Shown: positions 1 to 10,982, counted from the stretch's first letter. The stretch: 64,000 nucleotides of DNA from Hyposmocoma kahamanoa (GCF_003589595.1 NW_020653409.1:635227-699226), one strand, 5' to 3'. Notes: a model not told the origin generated them from the letters alone. Translations and numbers: made by a program.

Positions 1-54
1 TCCGTAGGGAGGCAGGCGTAATAGTTATATGTAACATAGATTTTAAGGCTTTCA

Positions 55-244
55 TGGTTTTTACGACGATATGATTTCTTTTTATTTCCCGATATTTTGG
101 AACGGTTACCCTCTTTCGGCACACAGATATGTCTGTTCTATCTAGCTATCATCTGCCGCTGGCCAGTCGACCCGTGACCATGGAGCGTGTAACCGTTTCG
201 AAATATCGGGAAAATAGAAAGAAATCAAATCGTGGTAAGAAACC
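55..244. mobile_element. Short fold-back / MITE-like element
   Basis: Imperfect terminal inverted repeats of about 55 bp pair 55-109 with 189-244; both arms carry a 'cccgatatttt'-type core next to 'ggttac'. The interior is only about 80 bp. No coding capacity. No target duplication was recognised, so the outer borders are approximate. Confidence 0.55.
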
Positions 245-870
245 TGTAATTAGAGATAAACATTTAGTTTATATGTAATTAGAATAAAATGTCGTTCATT
301 GCAATCATGTTGTAAATACAGTGTTATAGGTTATGGCAAATTGCACTAAAATCTAGTTTGTATTATTATAAATTGTAATAACATTTTCCGTTACATAAAT
401 GTTGTATGTTTGTTATGTTCGTGTTGGATTAAAGATGTCTTCTATTTTTATGAATTTATTTTAGTACATAGGATCGTGGAGTGCACGAAAGGGTCTCCCC
501 GCACGACCAATAGTTCCTTTCCTGGAGACTTTGCGCTCCTTGGTCTACAATCGGCGGGTAATTGGCAAATTCTTTCCCCACGACGGCAAGCATTTTAGTG
601 TATGCCACCGATGCAATAAGAAGAAGAATTTCATAGGGTGATAAGTAAATAAGAGAAACTATGGTCAATGTTAAATCTTCGTAATATACTCAAAAGTTGC
701 AAAGTAAATCAAAATTAAAACTAGTTCTAATTCATAGGCAAACAAATTACATTTCAAATCGTCAAATTAATTAAGTTCTTATTCGTAAAGCAGATTCTTC
801 ATAAGAAACTTCGGGGGTTGCTATTTGTTGACATTTATTATTTACAATATTTATTTACAAATTTCATAGT
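245..870. other. AT-rich stretch, nothing recognised
   Basis: No coding frame, tRNA-like box or repeat shared with the rest of the window was found. Short open frames around 410-668 show no family resemblance. Confidence 0.5.
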
Positions 871-874
871 CTAT

Positions 875-1215
875 CCAGCCTAAATACCGTACTGCTGTGC
901 GTAGGTCTCCTCTCAATTTGGGAGGTATTGTCACACGCAAAATAGGCGCCTGGACGTCGTGTTACAAACACCAACCCGTCACACCATACCCCACCATGGG
1001 AGAGATTGGGCTGTTGAGAATTTCACACACATAATTGTTTTGCAGACATGTGCAGGTTCCCTAGCGATATTTCCCTTTATCGGAAAGCTGGTAAACTGTG
1101 GTAAACTTCATATTAAATTTCGATAAATTCAGATCTGCAAGCCCGGATTCGAACCCATGACCCTCGGCTTGAATGGGGTAGGTCAAACTATTAAGCGCAA
1201 GCCCCATCGCGAATG
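875..1215 (-). mobile_element. tRNA-headed SINE with RTE-like tail (family O)
   Basis: Read on the minus strand, a tRNA-like head has a B box 'gggttcgaatccgggc' at about 1150-1166. It is followed by the segments 'ggaacctgcac', 'gtgtgtgaaattc' and 'gagaggagacctacgc', a layout I recognise from Lepidopteran SINEs that share a tail with RTE LINEs. Related pieces lie at 7250-7375 and 34623-34858. The copy is diverged. Confidence 0.6.
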
Positions 1216-1244
1216 GAGTTAGCTAACTTAGCTTACCTCACTTG

Positions 1245-2140
1245 CATGCAAAACTATCATCATGTAGTGCCTCTCCACTACTGGAGGTTGGCCGTCAGCT
1301 TGGGGAACTCTTCCCTGTCCTGAGCCAAGCGAAACAGATGTTCTACGCTGGCAATATTGGTCCATTCTCTGATGTTGCGCAACCACGACTTCTTCCTACG
1401 TCGTTTACCCTCGATCTTACCCATTATTATCATTTGGAGTAGTCGGTACTTTTCATGTCGTAGAACGTGTCCATGATACGCAACTTTCCTTTTGTTGACG
1501 GTCTGCAACAGTTCTCGTTCCCGCTGAAGAACTTGTCACATTGGGAACTTTCTGGGTCCAGCTAATGCGAAGCATTCTACGGTAGCACCACATCTCGAAG
1601 GCTTCAAGACGCCTCTGGGTGTCGGCTTTTAGAGTCCAGAGTCGCTACCGTACAACACCACAGGCCAGACGTATCAGTGGAGCAACCTCACTCGGAGCTT
1701 TGTTGATAGTTTGCGGCTGCACAAAAACTTCTCCATTCTCTTCAATGTAGCTCGCAATTTCTATTCGGGTTCGAATCTCCTGTTCGCACTTCCATTCTTC
1801 GTTCACCCAAGCTCCAAGGTGTTTGTACATCCATACACTCACACTGCACTCATTGATTCTGTCCTATATTTCTAGCACGTCTCGCTCTGTTGAGGCTATT
1901 AGTACAGTGTCGTCTGCGTACTTTAAAATATTGATTACTTCTCCATTTACTTTAACCCCGACTTCCAGTCCAGTGACAAAATACATCCCTTCCTGACTCC
2001 ACGACATATCTCTATTTCGTCGGTTTCTGATTGATCCACTCTCACAGTTGCTCTCTGGTTCCAGTACAAATTTTTAATGATCCTTATGTCTTTACCGTCT
2101 AAATTCACGTCCATCAAGCGTTACAATAAGATATCGTGAC
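1245..2140 (-). pseudogene. RTE-clade LINE relic (reverse transcriptase, broken)
   Basis: On the minus strand several frames together match the RT part of an RTE-type (HmRTE-like) retrotransposon. From 2120 downwards: a block with LDGKDIRIIKNLYWNQRA, then GVRKGC, then an internal deletion, then GVKVNGEV and the catalytic YADD in KYADDTVLIAST, then the CLGAWVNEEW-like segment near 1800, and finally KRKVAYHGHVLRHEKY near 1470 and a tryptophan-rich C terminus ending near 1280. Stops and frameshifts separate the blocks, so it cannot encode a working enzyme. The endonuclease domain is missing (5' truncation). The minus-strand 3' end at about 1250 shows an 'atgatgat' stretch, as expected of RTE tails. 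Confidence 0.85.
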
Positions 2141-2391
2141 TTACGCTAAGATAATACGTAGTAAATAGTGACTATGGATACGTGCGCGGATGAAAGGCGG
2201 CAGAAGGGCGACATTTTTACATAGCTAGCGGGTTAGTTAAGTTAGCTCGGTTAGCTTAGTTCGCGGTGTGAACTGAAGTATGAAAAGATGCCCCGGTTAC
2301 ATGAGCTAAGCTAAGTTACCAGAGGGCTGCGCATAAGGCTGCTTACAAAAATGACATAGGTGGACCTGAAAGAGTTCGAGAATGGATACTC

Positions 2392-2530
2392 CCAGGTTCA
2401 GTTAGCAGTGACCACGGGACCTGTAAAGGCCTGAAATGTTGGTTTGTTTGAAAAAACAAATTTACGCGACTTGGATTCGGATTTTTTTTTCCAATGTGTA
2501 ACTTAAATTGTGGATACTTAAGAACTCTAT
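2392..2530 (+). repeat. Interspersed repeat family F, copy 1
   Basis: Shares 'gggacctgtaaag', 'ggtttgtttgaaaaaacaaa' and 'atgtgtaac' in order with 29018-29150; the end of the same repeat recurs at 63359-63416. Non-coding, class unknown. Confidence 0.6.
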
Positions 2531-3376
2531 ACTCCCGCCAATTTTCCGTTATATAATCAACACACGCTTGGATGAGTTGCGGACACCAGTCTGTCACACA
2601 TTAGTATACCATACCCATTATAAACCTTTTGTATTAAGTTATTGCTTCATAATGCCCCTTTTTTGTTGCGATTTTTGAAGACGACTGTCAAGAAGAGTCA
2701 GTTTTTTTTGTTGCCAGTTTTTATGATCTATCACTATTTGTCATTAAAAGATTACATGACGTGGTCACGCTAAATTAATACAGGTACAAGTGTTCACTGA
2801 AATACGTTATTATCTAACAATACGTCTATATTTACTAAACTATGTCACCATTATCATTATCTACTTTCCTGTTTGCTGTAACTTCACTATTAACAACCTA
2901 AATTTGAAGAAATTTGTAAATGACAAATTATCGTCGCCATTTGCAATTTCGCAATATTTTTTTTTCGACACTTTTTCATTCTAATTTTAAAAACACTATT
3001 TTAGTAGTATGTTAAGGGAGTCGTTAAAAAAGCCACCAATGTTTGATTAGAACTTACTTACACGAAACGACAGTTAATAAACTGTATGGGTTTAAGTGAT
3101 TTCACTAATCAGGACAAGTTGCTGAAGCCGGTAGCGCGGTGTGCGCAGGCTTCCACTCGCGTTACTATCTCTATTTAAAACTTAACTTCCTATTTATATC
3201 AGCACATGGACGTACAGAGTGTTTATAAAACCCCGGTGATTCTGTGTGCAGATTCGGGTATAATATTGAAGACCGCCCCGCTTCGACTATAACCAGTTTT
3301 CTGAATTTGGAAATTTCAATCTGTTTACTATTTTCGGTTACAAACTAACCTTCCGAAAAAATTAATATTAATAAAT
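2531..3376. other. AT-rich stretch, nothing recognised
   Basis: Poly-T and AT runs, no shared repeat and no credible coding frame. Confidence 0.45.
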
Positions 3377-3470
3377 AAATAACGCACGCACTCATAGCCC
3401 CGCATTAGGGAAACCCTGTGTAGCGGGTACCATGGACTCACATAGTACACCCAAACCCTTGAATAAATGG
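3377..3470 (-). mobile_element. SINE family C fragment (3' part)
   Basis: Minus strand matches the 3' half of the tRNA-derived SINE seen complete at 18415-18605: 'tagggaaaccctgtgt', 'gcgggtaccatgga' and 'cacccaaac' occur in the reverse order expected. The tRNA-like head is absent. Confidence 0.65.
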
Positions 3471-3655
3471 AAGTTTAAAAAAATTATACTCTGTCACTAT
3501 CTTGCCCGGTCTTAAGCGACGCGGTGACCGACGGGTACGCGTTTGTGAAAAATATGAAAAAAAAATTTGTAGTAATAATTATTTGGCACAATCTAGGGAC
3601 GCTTTTTGTCATATTCTCTGTACATAGACTCCTTTGTTCACTACTTCTACCATTC

Positions 3656-3691
3656 AAAAGTTGAATGGGAAAAAGTTCCCATTCAACTTTT
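3656..3691. repeat. Perfect 16-bp hairpin
   Basis: Arms 3656-3671 and 3676-3691 are exact reverse complements with a 4-nt loop. It lies outside any recognised element. Confidence 0.85.
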
Positions 3692-4121
3692 CAATCTTTC
3701 ACATTTTTTCCTTTACATTCATTCATTTGCAAAAAAAAGTTTTTGTCGAATGAAAAAGTATATATTTTTGTTACATGATTTTGAAAACTTAATTACCCGA
3801 ATTAACTCATCCTGTACGTTTATTGACATAGCGTAATCTGTGAATTGTAACGGTAGTTGACCACATCCGGGTTCGCGATCTCATATTCGGGACACCCGCT
3901 ATAAGTACTACCTGTCTCAGTGGGAGTTCCCAAAAAATTATGAGAAAAAATGCAGAACCTATGTATCGTCCAACTTCTAACTGGCTGTTGTAATCGGAAT
4001 GAAGCTAATATTTCAGTGAAGCGTGTTTACTGTTTAGTGCTTCGCGACGCGATGTTTTTCTTCATGGTAACGAGAGGCTGTTGTTATGAAGTTATTGTAG
4101 TTATTGCTATAGTTCCAGTAA

Positions 4122-4302
4122 AGCTTCTTGTAAAAGAGTTCGTCCAGGGAAGTACTGTCACCTTACCTATTTCTGCCGCCAAGCGGTAATGTGAGGGTGC
4201 TGGTGAAATTACAGGTTCCCATGTACCTGTCCACAACAATTGTAGTGCCACTCAGAGCTTAAATCGCAAAGATTTAATCACAAGGAGCTCTACTGCTACT
4301 AC
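4122..4302. mobile_element. Family A repeat, internally inverted copy
   Basis: 4122-4216 matches the 5' part of family A in sense orientation ('agagttcgtccagggaagta', 'tttctgccgccaagc'). 4229-4302 matches the same family in antisense, ending 'gagctctactgctac'. Two opposed fragments are therefore joined. Confidence 0.65.
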
Positions 4303-4309
4303 AAAAAGA

Positions 4310-4860
4310 ACCTTTAGACCACAGCAGAACTTTACTTATTGCATGTTTCCACATTTTTATGGTATAATTAGCTGAAAATAACGGTTCAGAGTTAAAATTA
4401 ACATCGCCTATTCTCGTATGAGAGCAATGTGGGGCAAATTGGCACTCAGCTTCTCGTTTGGATTGGTCCTAGGTAAAGCAAGGGTCAAAGCGCAACATAA
4501 CAATTTTACAGGAGAGGCTTCCAAACTTTCAATCTGGTATATTTCCAAGATTTCCCTGTTTTAACGCTACCTTAAAGATTATAATGAAATGAAGCATTTC
4601 CCACAAAAAAGTGACAATGATCAAATTGTTGGTTTGGCCCTTATGTTAAGACCCATAGATATAGATATAGGTGTAAAGCCCATTACCTTCCAAAGTGGAA
4701 CGAAGAGCTGTGTTTCAGAAACCAATAGGATTTTGTTATTTGGACTAAGACTGCGTGGAGATGTGAAAACAAAGAAGCACTTTTGGTTTTGTACAGTAAT
4801 GGATGTGCGAAAGGCTTTAGTGAAACTCGTAGGCTGGGCGAAACAGTGCTGTATTTAAAT
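4310..4860 (+). repeat. Repeat family N, long copy
   Basis: The reverse complement of 58440-58735 aligns to two blocks here, including 'caatgtggggcaaat' near 4430 and 'ggtgtaaagcccattacct' near 4670. About 190 bp between them (4460-4650) is absent from the other copy. An 89-codon open frame at 4589-4858 spans the second block but matches no family I know. Confidence 0.6.
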
Positions 4861-4897
4861 ATGACATTTTTATTAAAAAAAAAAAACGTTCGGAAAA

Positions 4898-5512
4898 GTT
4901 TGTGGAATTACCACTTATTTGCCAAGTTTTATTGAAATCTGTTAACGGAAAGTGACTCATCCCTTAATTTACCGCCCTTAGAGGTGGAATATTTTCTACA
5001 AATTTAAATAGAATTACTGTTGAGGTACCACCTTTCCAACAAAAAATAATCAATAAAAAAAGAAATATTTATGTCATTTATTTAAGTTTACTCGTATATT
5101 CGCGACACACACGTCCGGTACTCACTCGGTTTTAGGGCCCATTGAAAATCAGCGTCACAGCCTTTTCTCGGTGGCGATAATAGCTGAGTGGGATCCTGTT
5201 ACATACGCCACAGCCGCGCACATGACACTTCATCTAATTGTGTTAAATATTTCATGTTTGCTTTGTTGTTGTGTATGATTTTATTTTTATTCCTTTTTTT
5301 CCAGTTATTTTTATTTGAATTTTTTGTTTTAATGTAGCTTCTTTTTTTATATTCATTTTATTACTATGTATATTTTTGTTGTGGCGTAGTAATAAAAGAT
5401 TTCTATTCTATTCTATTCTATTCAAAATTCACAAATGTCGGCGTAATCGCCTAACATACACACAAAAATACTGTCGGATTGAGAACCTAATTATTTTGAA
5501 ATCGGTTAAAAA
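4898..5512 (-). mobile_element. Family E inverted-repeat element, interrupted
   Basis: Minus-strand family E (compare 15204-15655) is present at 4898-5055 and again at 5423-5512, where 'gattgagaacct' and 'gaaatcggttaaaa' give the terminus. About 370 bp of unrelated DNA (family J) sits between the two halves. Confidence 0.6.
5056..5424 (+). mobile_element. Family J retro-type 3' end nested in family E
   Basis: Contains 'agggcccattgaaaa' and 'cagcgtcaca', T-rich filler, then 'aataaaagattt' and a (TTCTA)n microsatellite at 5401-5418. This layout is typical of a non-LTR retroelement 3' tail. No coding frame. Confidence 0.5.
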
Positions 5513-5718
5513 TGGATTTAACACTGACACACACACAGAGTCATAACTGGTTGCACAAACGTGCTGTACGCGTTGTCCGCTTAACTAATTTTACTTTCTG
5601 CCTTTACCTTGAACTTCATTAATTTATTTATGTAACATTTCACAATGAATAAATCTGGCATATAATTATTGAAGTATAATTATTGTTTAAACTAAAAATG
5701 AATGCTTCCTTATGTATA

Positions 5719-5930
5719 TAGGGACACGGAAAAAGAATCGACACTTTTTGAAATCGAGTACTTTTCCTTTCGATACAGATAGTTATGCACTCGGTACTTT
5801 TCATTTGATACTTTTCTGGTATTAGTACTTTTTATTATTATTATTTATGAGTACGATATTTTATCCGATACTACTCATGAGTACAATATCGATACTTTTG
5901 TTTCGATGCTGTGTCCGTACTTATATGTGA
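5719..5930 (+). repeat. Family M repeat ('tatcgatac'-rich), copy 1
   Basis: Starts 'tagggacacggaaaaa' and contains repeated 'gagtacttttcc' and 'gatacttttc' blocks; 40915-41030 is the inverted relative. Ends 'tgctgtgtccgt', roughly complementary to its start, so probably a TIR element. Confidence 0.55.
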
Positions 5931-5959
5931 CAAAAGGTAGAGAATAGGTAGACGTTATA

Positions 5960-6010
5960 CTATTGTATATAGTATAGTATATATAGTATAATATAGTATA
6001 GTATTAACTG
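5960..6010. repeat. TATAG-type low-complexity tract
   Basis: Run of 'tatagtatagtata' variants. Confidence 0.7.
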
Positions 6011-6041
6011 AATTTCAGATCATAATATTTTACTAAGGTGA

Positions 6042-6480
6042 TATTAATTTATTTTTGTGAAATTACTCCACTATAGTCCATTTGTTTAGGTACTTAATTA
6101 AATGTAAACAATTTTAATGCATCTTTTTATTGAAACATATACTTTACAAATCAATAGGTGTAAAAATAGGCATGCAATTTCACATGAAGCTAAATATTTG
6201 TATTTCGCATTTGAAGATAAGTAAAAATCATTTTGTAAATGTATATTTCATTCAATAGACATATCAAGATGGTTTACAATTAGTTAAGTATCTCAACAAA
6301 TGGACTATAGTATATTATAATTATTAAAACGAAGATCGAACATTCGAATCTGGGAACGGGTTCGAATCCTGCAAGATCGAAGAAAAATTCCTTCGGCCTG
6401 GCAGGATTCGAACCCGCGTCTGTATACCAAACTAGGGTTACCCCTCTTCCAGCTCAACTACAAATCGAGTTAGCAGACCT
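6042..6480 (-). mobile_element. Family D-related retroelement, variant tRNA body, MITE inside
   Basis: Minus strand shows the family D tail: 'gtggagtaatttcac' at 6056-6070 is continued by 'aataattata' at 6310-6325 after a MITE insertion, then 'gttcgatctt'. The body has a different tRNA-like segment: A-box-like 'tagttgagctggaaga' and B box 'gggttcgaatcctgcc' near 6395-6410. Confidence 0.6.
6074..6307. mobile_element. 234-bp MITE with TA duplication
   Basis: Terminal inverted repeats 'tagtccatttgtt' and 'aacaaatggacta', flanked by TA at 6072-6073 and 6308-6309. Removing it restores the family D tail 'ccacta..gt..ttataatt', which confirms the borders. A TA target suggests a Tc1/mariner-mobilised element. 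No coding frame. Confidence 0.8.
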
Positions 6481-6670
6481 TGTGAAATTTTATATGTGTT
6501 TGTTACAGATCTTTTGTATTGTGCTGTTTTTGCTTTTTATAGCCGCAAGCGATATGTAATGGTTTGATCTACCGCCTCTCAAGTAGACGCTGTGGGTTCG
6601 AATCCAATACTCAATACTCAATATATTTATTGCATTCATATGGTAAACATGTCTTAAATTTAAAATAATT
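6481..6670 (+). mobile_element. tRNA-related SINE fragment (family B), copy 1
   Basis: 'cctctcaagtagacgctgtg' precedes B box 'gggttcgaatcc' at about 6594-6605. A relative with 'cctctcaagcagtgg' is at 39535-39660. Confidence 0.55.
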
Positions 6671-6978
6671 CTACACATATGAGCCCTTTATTAGGGATAA
6701 CAATAACAGCAGAGGTAGGCCGAGGTTTCAATTATTAATTAAAATTGTTATTTATCAAATAATAATATTAAAAAAAATGTCATATAATAATAAAGAAATA
6801 CGTCATATTATGAGTAGAATTATGTCACTTGAAAGTTTGAATTTAATTAGATTATAATTATAGATATATAATTATATAATATAAAGTCATGCCACTGTAG
6901 TGCTACTACAGTAGCATAACCCCACAGTATACAATTAACATTTATTTATTATTCAAATTTATTATAATATTATTATTT

Positions 6979-7233
6979 TTATTTGTCATCAAAGTATTCA
7001 TTTAAATTGTAATAGCATTTATTAATAAGATGTAATTTTAATTTATTTAGAAACAGTGAATATTTTCCCTCGCTTTTAATAATGGGCGGGAGCTCATTGA
7101 ATATCCTCACCGACGTCGAGTGGGGACTTGAGCTGTGTATGTGTAGCCGAGATCGTGGCAGAAGCAATCTATTGCGTGGTCTAAACGTGTGATCCATTCT
7201 CGCAACTCTGAATTTCTCGGCATTTATGAGCAA
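6979..7233 (-). pseudogene. LINE C-terminal fragment (jockey/CR1 type)
   Basis: An open frame of 84 codons matches the typical last part of jockey/CR1-group pol proteins: a basic stretch RPRNRLLLPRSRL, then VRIFNELPPIIK, and a short helix LFLNKLKLHLINK before an acidic end. The RT domain is missing, so this is a 5'-truncated insertion. An AT-rich stretch follows downstream on the minus strand. It starts at an internal Met and is not expected to be a gene. Confidence 0.65.
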
Positions 7234-7249
7234 AGTTTACTTTGAAATT

Positions 7250-7375
7250 GCCTTCAGCTTTTCGGTGAAGGAAAACATTGTGATGAAACTTGCACGTCGA
7301 AGAAAGTTTACAACCCTCGGAAAAACGTGTAAAGTCCCCAACCCGTATTGGGCCACGTGGACACCCATGCTTAGT
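7250..7375 (+). mobile_element. Family O SINE fragment
   Basis: 'ggaaaacattgtgatgaaac', 'acgtgtaaagtcccc' and 'attgggccacgtgg' occur in the order of family O. Head and tail are missing. Confidence 0.55.
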
Positions 7376-7439
7376 AGTAAGATGTATCATTTCTAAGATG
7401 ATACGTTATTTCACACTGGGATAGTTGCTTCAACTGTAC

Positions 7440-7731
7440 CAAGCACAAGTCAAGTACTGCTGCCACCTATAGGATGGTTCTGCTAAATACCAACTGGCAC
7501 ATTCATGTGAAAAGCGTGTCAAGAGGTTTATAGGTGACTCTGATTCAGTACAGCCGTAAAGCGCCTGCTTATCGGATACTGTACAGGATATATCACGGAG
7601 TGTGTGCGAAGGAATTCCATGATTTAATCCCGCTTTCCCCCTATCTTGTGGATATGTCCAGGGTTTTATATGCGAACGGCTAAGGATTGGAATTCCATTG
7701 CCAGCAGGTTTATTCCCCGCACTCTTTAACA
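7440..7731 (+). pseudogene. 3' fragment of the 12-kb LINE family, frame-broken
   Basis: Translated in shifting frames it matches residues about 240-370 of the LINE at 12314-13483: DGSAKYQLA, RVKRFIGD, then YRILYRIYHGVCAKEFHDLI and AKDWNSIASRFIP. Stops and at least two frameshifts break it. It is directly followed by a MITE at 7784. Confidence 0.8.
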
Positions 7732-7783
7732 TAGATTATTTGATTGTGCATGGTACATCGTCGAGTCATTATTCACTTCCAGT

Positions 7784-7976
7784 CAGGGGGTCTACTTCCG
7801 TATTCCATCCCATATCTGTCCGAAATAATTACTGTCAAATAAGTAATACTCGACTAAATAAAGACACAATGTCAAGCATGAAGCTTCATTCGCATCATGC
7901 ATCTTATAATTTGGCCGAGTATTGCTTATTTCATAGTAATTATTTCGGGCGGATGTCGAACGGGAGTAGACCCCTG
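7784..7976. mobile_element. MITE family K, copy 1 (193 bp)
   Basis: Near-palindromic. The outer ends 'cagggggtctac' and 'gtagacccctg' and the inner pair 'cgaaataattact' / 'agtaattatttcg' are inverted. A second copy lies at 8371-8545. No coding frame. Confidence 0.7.
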
Positions 7977-8370
7977 AGATGATGCTGACTTCCTTCATCG
8001 TCATCCCTTTTTTACTGGTTCCTGGCCACTTTTAAAATTTTGAATCATTCTCGAATTATTTTCCCTTCATTATCTCGTTCATTATCTTACGTTGGTTTGT
8101 TCCATCATCTCTCCTATCACAATTATCGAAGCGAGAAGACGCGCTTATTAATCCTCATGCCTCTTTATCCATGCATTCCTCTGGTAAATTGACACTGTTT
8201 AAAAGTCAAAGTTTTTCTTTTATAACAAGGAACACAAAATGTGAGGAAAATTGTTTACCCACATACATTAACATACACTTATGAAACTACCGTAAACAAT
8301 TCCTAATACGTCAAGAAATGATAAACCTCTACAAGGACACGACAACGAGAAAATTGAGATACATACAGTA

Positions 8371-8545
8371 ATTCCGTCCTCCGTTATTAAAAAAAAAATT
8401 ACTGTCAAATAAATAATATTCGACCAAATCAAAACACAATGTCAAATATGAAACTTCATTTGCATCACGCGTTTTCTACTTTGGTCGAATATTACTTTCT
8501 TTACAGTAATTATTTCGAACGAAGGACAGGAGAAGACCTCTCAGG
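8371..8545. mobile_element. MITE family K, copy 2
   Basis: Shares 'attactgtcaaataa', 'caaaacacaatgtcaa' and 'cagtaattatttcg' with copy 1. Its left outer end is eroded by an A run at 8390. Confidence 0.65.
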
Positions 8546-8580
8546 TAAGATGGAGTTCAAATGGGCATAAAAAGTAGTTT

Positions 8581-8846
8581 GTAGCATTAGTGAAAGAGTT
8601 CGTCTAGGGTAGTACTGCCTTACCTATTTCTGCCGCCAGCAATGTCAGCATTACTGTGTTCCGGTTCTGAAGGGTAAGGGTGCTGGTGAAATTACAGGCA
8701 CACGGGACTTGTCAACTTATGTCTCAGAGTGACAGGAGCAGTGGTAGTGCCCCTCAGTTCTTTGCGGTTTTAAAGCTCTGAGTGGCACTGTAACTGTTAT
8801 GGACACGCGGGTAGCTTACCGTCAGGCCTACGACTTAAAAAAAAAT
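8581..8846 (+). mobile_element. Family A repeat
   Basis: Sense copy: 'aaagagttcgtctagg', 'tatttctgccgcc', 'ctggtgaaattacaggcaca', 'ctctgagtggcact', then an A-tail at 8837. Nearly full length. Confidence 0.8.
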
Positions 8847-9180
8847 CACACCTATGAGAGATTTATAGCTAGTAATAACGTACTCGTTATACAGCTACAA
8901 AACGATGGTCTCTTTATAAGCAAACTTATAAAGCAATAGCAAATGGACACTGTAAAATCCATTGATAAAAATATAAAAGCAAGTGTAAAATAGAAAGGGA
9001 AGAAAAAAGCCCAGGGGATTCTGTAACCGGATGTGACAGTGAAGTGGTTTAAGTTTTTCCTCGCCGATGTCAGCGCGTCTGGGTCATCGACCCCAGCCCG
9101 CAGTAGGCTATGAAGTCAGCTGTCGTGTAAGGTCCAGTCTCTAGAAATTCATTGTGGTACCAACTTACGTATAATTAATA
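8847..9180. other. No feature recognised
   Basis: Mixed-composition DNA without shared repeats or a credible frame. Confidence 0.4.
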
Positions 9181-9236
9181 TTACGGAAGTAATTTTACAT
9201 ATATATTTTTTTTGGTAGTAATAGTTGTATTATTTT

Positions 9237-9278
9237 TAAACGACTTCAAATAAAAGAGTAAGTTCTCAATTTTGCAGG
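9237..9278 (+). mobile_element. Family E terminus fragment
   Basis: 'aaacgacttcaaataaaaga' followed by 'gttctcaatt' is the left end of family E. Confidence 0.5.
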
Positions 9279-9562
9279 TTTTTTTTAATCTTATGATACT
9301 AAGTAACGGGACGAGCAAGTCGTGCGCCTGATGGTAAGCGACACGCCTGTCCATAACAGCTGCAGTGTCACTCAGGGCTTCAAAATCGCAAAGATCTGAG
9401 CACTCACCTAAGACGTAAGTTGACAAGTCCCATGTGTCTGTTCACCAGCTCTCTTTTCAAAATCGGAACGCAGTAATGCTGACATTACTGCTTGGCGTCA
9501 GAAATAGGTTAGGTATCAGTACTTCCCTGGACGAACTCTTTCACAAGGAGCTCTATTGCTAC
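9279..9562 (-). mobile_element. Family A repeat
   Basis: Antisense copy: the T run at 9279 corresponds to the A-tail, then 'gtcgtgcgcctgatggtaag' and on to 'gagctctattgctac'. Nearly full length. Confidence 0.8.
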
Positions 9563-9633
9563 GTAATAAAGATATGCCTAAATAGATGTAGAACAATTAT
9601 AATTCGAATTTTATGAAAATCGATTCAAATATA

Positions 9634-10033
9634 NNNNNNNNNNNNNNNNNNNNNNNNNNNNNNNNNNNNNNNNNNNNNNNNNNNNNNNNNNNNNNNNNNN
9701 NNNNNNNNNNNNNNNNNNNNNNNNNNNNNNNNNNNNNNNNNNNNNNNNNNNNNNNNNNNNNNNNNNNNNNNNNNNNNNNNNNNNNNNNNNNNNNNNNNNN
9801 NNNNNNNNNNNNNNNNNNNNNNNNNNNNNNNNNNNNNNNNNNNNNNNNNNNNNNNNNNNNNNNNNNNNNNNNNNNNNNNNNNNNNNNNNNNNNNNNNNNN
9901 NNNNNNNNNNNNNNNNNNNNNNNNNNNNNNNNNNNNNNNNNNNNNNNNNNNNNNNNNNNNNNNNNNNNNNNNNNNNNNNNNNNNNNNNNNNNNNNNNNNN
10001 NNNNNNNNNNNNNNNNNNNNNNNNNNNNNNNNN
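9634..10033. other. Assembly gap (400 N)
   Basis: Exactly 400 unknown bases; apparent open frames across it are meaningless. Confidence 0.99.
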
Positions 10034-10982
10034 CACAAAGTGAGCATCTGACTAAAGCGGCGGGGGGCCGAAAGTGTTAAAAAAAAATCACAGAAACCAT
10101 TTGAAAAAAGTTTCATTCGAAAACCTCATACCATGAAGATTCTATGAAAATTCAAAGAACCTATTGCAATAAAGCGGCAATTTCATACTTTAACCCCTAA
10201 TATTATCATTACATTTGAACATAACTCGATTTACAAATATTTATTTGTAAATAGTCTTTGTCCTCGTTTCTGGGCGATAATGGGTTTAAATTCGATTTAA
10301 TCACGACATAATCAAAGCGCCGGGCAAAAACCCGGACGTTTGCCCTTCTCTGCCTACATCCTTTTAATTTAATTTCAACGAGGCCGCACTCTGAGGCAGC
10401 GTGCCATTGAGGTTGGTAAAGTTTTTCCTTTGGCCAGCTAAGCTTATGCTTTGGCGGAAGTAGCTTTCTGCCTTTTAATCACCGGAAGTTTCAACGAGGC
10501 AGTCTGAATGCTCCAGTTTGTTTTTACTTTTCTATAATAAAATACAAAAACTTGAACTACTTTTCATGCTGATTGTACATGTACATTACAAGTCTACGTA
10601 CCTATTGGTATAGCTAACTTATCGGAAAAGATACAGAAAATGGCGGACGTGTGTGAAATCTTTATATTGTGACAGCGTAAGTAGATTGAGCAGGTACAGA
10701 CAATGAGCCCGGCCGTGGTACGTGTTCCAGTTGATATAGTAGAGGACTCTAAGTTTGACGTTCGACATTTCGACACCTATTTATTTACATGGGGACAAGG
10801 AAATCTCGAACCGACTGGGATGTCCTCAGAAAGGTCGTGGTTAAAATTATGAAGAGTAAACAAACCGAGATATATGAAAAAACTGATGTTAGAGAATGCG
10901 AAAGAAGTTAGAAGTTTCTCCGGACCGTAGCGTGTGAGAGGTCAAGATCTTTGCACAGTCTAGATGACGCCAGTTTAGTTAA
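10034..10982. other. No feature recognised
   Basis: Single-copy-looking DNA with slightly higher GC near 10320-10500. No coding frame with family resemblance and no repeat shared with the window. Confidence 0.4.

Noticed and set aside
9611..10116. Three long open frames across 9611-10116
   Set aside because: They consist almost entirely of unknown bases in the 400-N gap.
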